Below, piece after piece: positions 62,609-64,000 of a DNA stretch of 64,000 nt. The DNA is from Methylobacterium oryzae (lineage in GTDB: Bacteria; Pseudomonadota; Alphaproteobacteria; Rhizobiales; Beijerinckiaceae): contig NZ_CP090349.1 in NCBI RefSeq assembly GCF_021398735.1, positions 3,171,001 through 3,235,000 on the forward strand. The letters run 5' to 3'. How positions within the stretch are numbered: the stretch's first letter is position 1; every line of letters begins with the position of its first letter. The notes under the pieces are model-generated. The model had not been told where the DNA came from. It saw nothing but the letters and a program-made list of their open reading frames with translations, and did no database searches. The translations under genes and the position numbers were made by a program.

Positions 62609-63811
62609 TCAGCCCGCCAGCACCCGCGCCGCCGCGTCGCCGAGAGCCCGCACGCCGAGGGCGAGGTCGGCGTCGCTGGTATCCTCCGCCCAGTGGTGGC
62701 TGATGCCGCCGATCGAGGGCACGAACAGCATCGCGGCCGGCAGGATCCGGGCGACGTTCTGGGCGTCGTGCCCGGCCCCCGACGGCATCACCTGCCACCC
62801 GCCGGGGCAGACGCTCTCGGCCGCCTCCGAGAGGGCGCGCATCAGGGCCGGGTCGCAGGGGGCGGGGATCGCCTTGGCCAGGGCCGTCAGCGTGGCCGGG
62901 CAGCGCTCGCGCCGGTTCGAGTCCCGCACCAGCGCCTCCAGGCAGGCCTCCATCCGCTCCAGCACGGGCATCGCCACGTCGCGGAACTGGAAATACACCT
63001 CGGCCCGCCCCGGGATGATGCTGAAGCCGCCGGGATCCAGGGTGATCCGTCCCGTGGTCCAGGTGCTGCGCGGCCCGCAGACCTTCGGGAATTCCCGGTC
63101 GATCGCCGCGAGCAGCCGCACCGCCGAGAGACCCGCGTCCCGGCGCTCCGCCATGGTGGTGCCGCCCGCGTGGTCCTGGTTGCCGGCGAAGTCGATCCGG
63201 AACTGCCAGATCGCCACGATGCCGCTCACCACGCCGAGATGCAGGCCGGCGGATTCGAGCTGCGTGCCCTGCTCGATGTGCATCTCGAGGAAGCCGCGGT
63301 AGCGGTCCGGGTCGAGCCGCGTCCGGGGCAGGCCGGCGAGGCCGGCGCTCGCGAGCGCCGCGCGGAGCGGCGTGCCGTCGGTGCGGTTGCGGGCCTCGTC
63401 GATCTCGGCCTCGGTCAGGTCGCCGATCGCCGAGCGGCTGCCCAGGAAGCCCCCCGAGAAGTGCCCCTCCTCGTCCGCGAAGGCGACGACGTCGACGGGC
63501 AGCCCGGCGCGGGCCAGAGCGACCCCGGCCACGACGCCCAGCGCCCCGTCGAGCCAGCCGGCCTCGTTCTGCGTCTCGATGTGGCTGCCGACCAGCAGGT
63601 GCGGGCCCGGCCCGCGGTGGCGCCCGAGCACGTTGCCGATCCCGTCGATGGAGGCCTCCAGGCCGCAGGCCTCGAGCCGGGCCATCAGCCAGCGCCGGGA
63701 TTCCATGTCGTCGGCCGAGAAGGTCGGCCGGTGGACGCCGGTGCGGAACCGGCCGATCTCGCGCAGTTCGTACAGGTCGGCCAGGAAGGCCCGGGTGTCG
63801 ATCGCGGTCAT
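62609..63811 (-). CDS. M20-family amidohydrolase, N-carbamoyl-amino-acid hydrolase type
   Basis: This 400-residue enzyme belongs to the dinuclear-zinc M20 peptidase group that includes N-carbamoyl-L-amino-acid hydrolase, beta-ureidopropionase and allantoate amidohydrolase. Metal-site blocks are LLVGSHIETQNEAGWLDGALG (His and Asp), FADEEGHFSGGFLGS (Glu pair), EMHIEQGTQLES (His) and the final SHHWAEDT. ATG 63811 begins the conserved region; a 29-codon upstream extension was rejected. It would cleave a ureido or carbamoyl group to ammonia and carbon dioxide. It lies 8.6 kb from rutABCD, so a link to pyrimidine or purine nitrogen use is possible but unproven. Confidence 0.85.
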   Translation of the reverse strand: MTAIDTRAFLADLYELREIGRFRTGVHRPTFSADDMESRRWLMARLEACGLEASIDGIGNVLGRHRGPGPHLLVGSHIETQNEAGWLDGALGVVAGVALARAGLPVDVVAFADEEGHFSGGFLGSRSAIGDLTEAEIDEARNRTDGTPLRAALASAGLAGLPRTRLDPDRYRGFLEMHIEQGTQLESAGLHLGVVSGIVAIWQFRIDFAGNQDHAGGTTMAERRDAGLSAVRLLAAIDREFPKVCGPRSTWTTGRITLDPGGFSIIPGRAEVYFQFRDVAMPVLERMEACLEALVRDSNRRERCPATLTALAKAIPAPCDPALMRALSEAAESVCPGGWQVMPSGAGHDAQNVARILPAAMLFVPSIGGISHHWAEDTSDADLALGVRALGDAAARVLAG

Positions 63812-63913
63812 GGTGAGCCCAGGCGATGAGGCCGAGTGTTGAGGCCAAGTGTTGAGGCCGAGTGAGGCGGCCACGTGGAGAGGCCTCCGGCGGTGCAAGC
63901 CCCGTGCGGCCCG

Positions 63914-64000
63914 CTATTCCGCCGCCGCAGGTCTCGAGGCCGCGCCCTGCGCGCCACCCCCCGCGCCCTCCAGCCAGGCGGCGAGATCGGCCCGGGCCCG
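63914..64000 (-). CDS. C-terminal end of a minus-strand gene cut by the window edge
   Basis: A frame open to the window edge ends in TAG at 63916-63914 and reads ...RADLAAWLEGAGG... followed by an Ala-rich tail. The codons have the genome's G/C third-position bias. Only 28 residues are visible, so no family can be named. It would be transcribed in the same direction as the M20 enzyme, 103 bases upstream of it. Confidence 0.5.
   Translation of the reverse strand, partial: RARADLAAWLEGAGGGAQGAASRPAAAE

Overview
The window is very GC-rich (roughly 70 percent or more by eye), has strong G/C third positions in its genes, and encodes several alphaproteobacterial markers: a TrcR/DUF1013 cell-cycle regulator, a Rut pyrimidine-catabolism operon, and fused trehalose/glycogen enzymes. 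Gene content and codon style fit a Methylobacterium/Methylorubrum-type member of the Hyphomicrobiales. That assignment is inference from remembered family content, since no search was possible. I saw no rRNA, tRNA, insertion sequence, prophage or CRISPR array, and the window reads as chromosome.

Layout. From 1 to 6.2 kb there is a LysR regulator, an RpfG-like response regulator with an HD-GYP domain, a 44-residue gene overlapping its tail, an acetylpolyamine amidohydrolase, an MFS transporter and TrcR. From 6.4 to 10.2 kb there is a structured intergenic element followed by a TetR-controlled EmrAB-type efflux pump. From 10.2 to 16 kb there are an orphan ABC substrate-binding protein, a chemoreceptor, a second TetR divergent from pspA and yiaA-like genes with two matching operator palindromes, and an alpha/beta hydrolase that appears to start at CTG.

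The core, 16.2-38.9 kb, is an alpha-glucan and trehalose island. It carries TreZ, a MalQ-TreY fusion, GlgE with an extra amylase domain, a TreS-maltokinase fusion and GlgB on the plus strand. GlgA and a GH13 alpha-glucosidase lie on the minus strand, and glycogen phosphorylase is on the plus strand. TreY/TreZ cut trehalose from glucan ends. TreS converts trehalose to maltose, maltokinase makes maltose-1-phosphate, GlgE adds it to glucan and GlgB branches the product. MalQ, the glucosidase and GlgP remodel or degrade glucans. glgC and a debranching enzyme (glgX/treX) are not in the window.

From 38.9 to 50.4 kb there are a second chemoreceptor, an SGNH hydrolase, a reductase with a cysteine-free ferredoxin-like domain, a 7TM GGDEF-EAL protein, an M16 peptidase, threonine synthase and two small secreted proteins. 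rutABCD follows at 50.8-54.0 kb without rutE, rutF, rutG or rutR. From 54 to 62.5 kb a PadR regulator heads an overlapping run of two family 2 glycosyltransferases and a membrane protein. Divergent from it is a 1300-residue bifunctional glycosyltransferase with about six N-terminal repeats, plus a CatB-like acetyltransferase, so the unit looks like a surface-glycan divergon. An M20 amidohydrolase of the carbamoylase type and the tail of one more minus-strand gene end the window.
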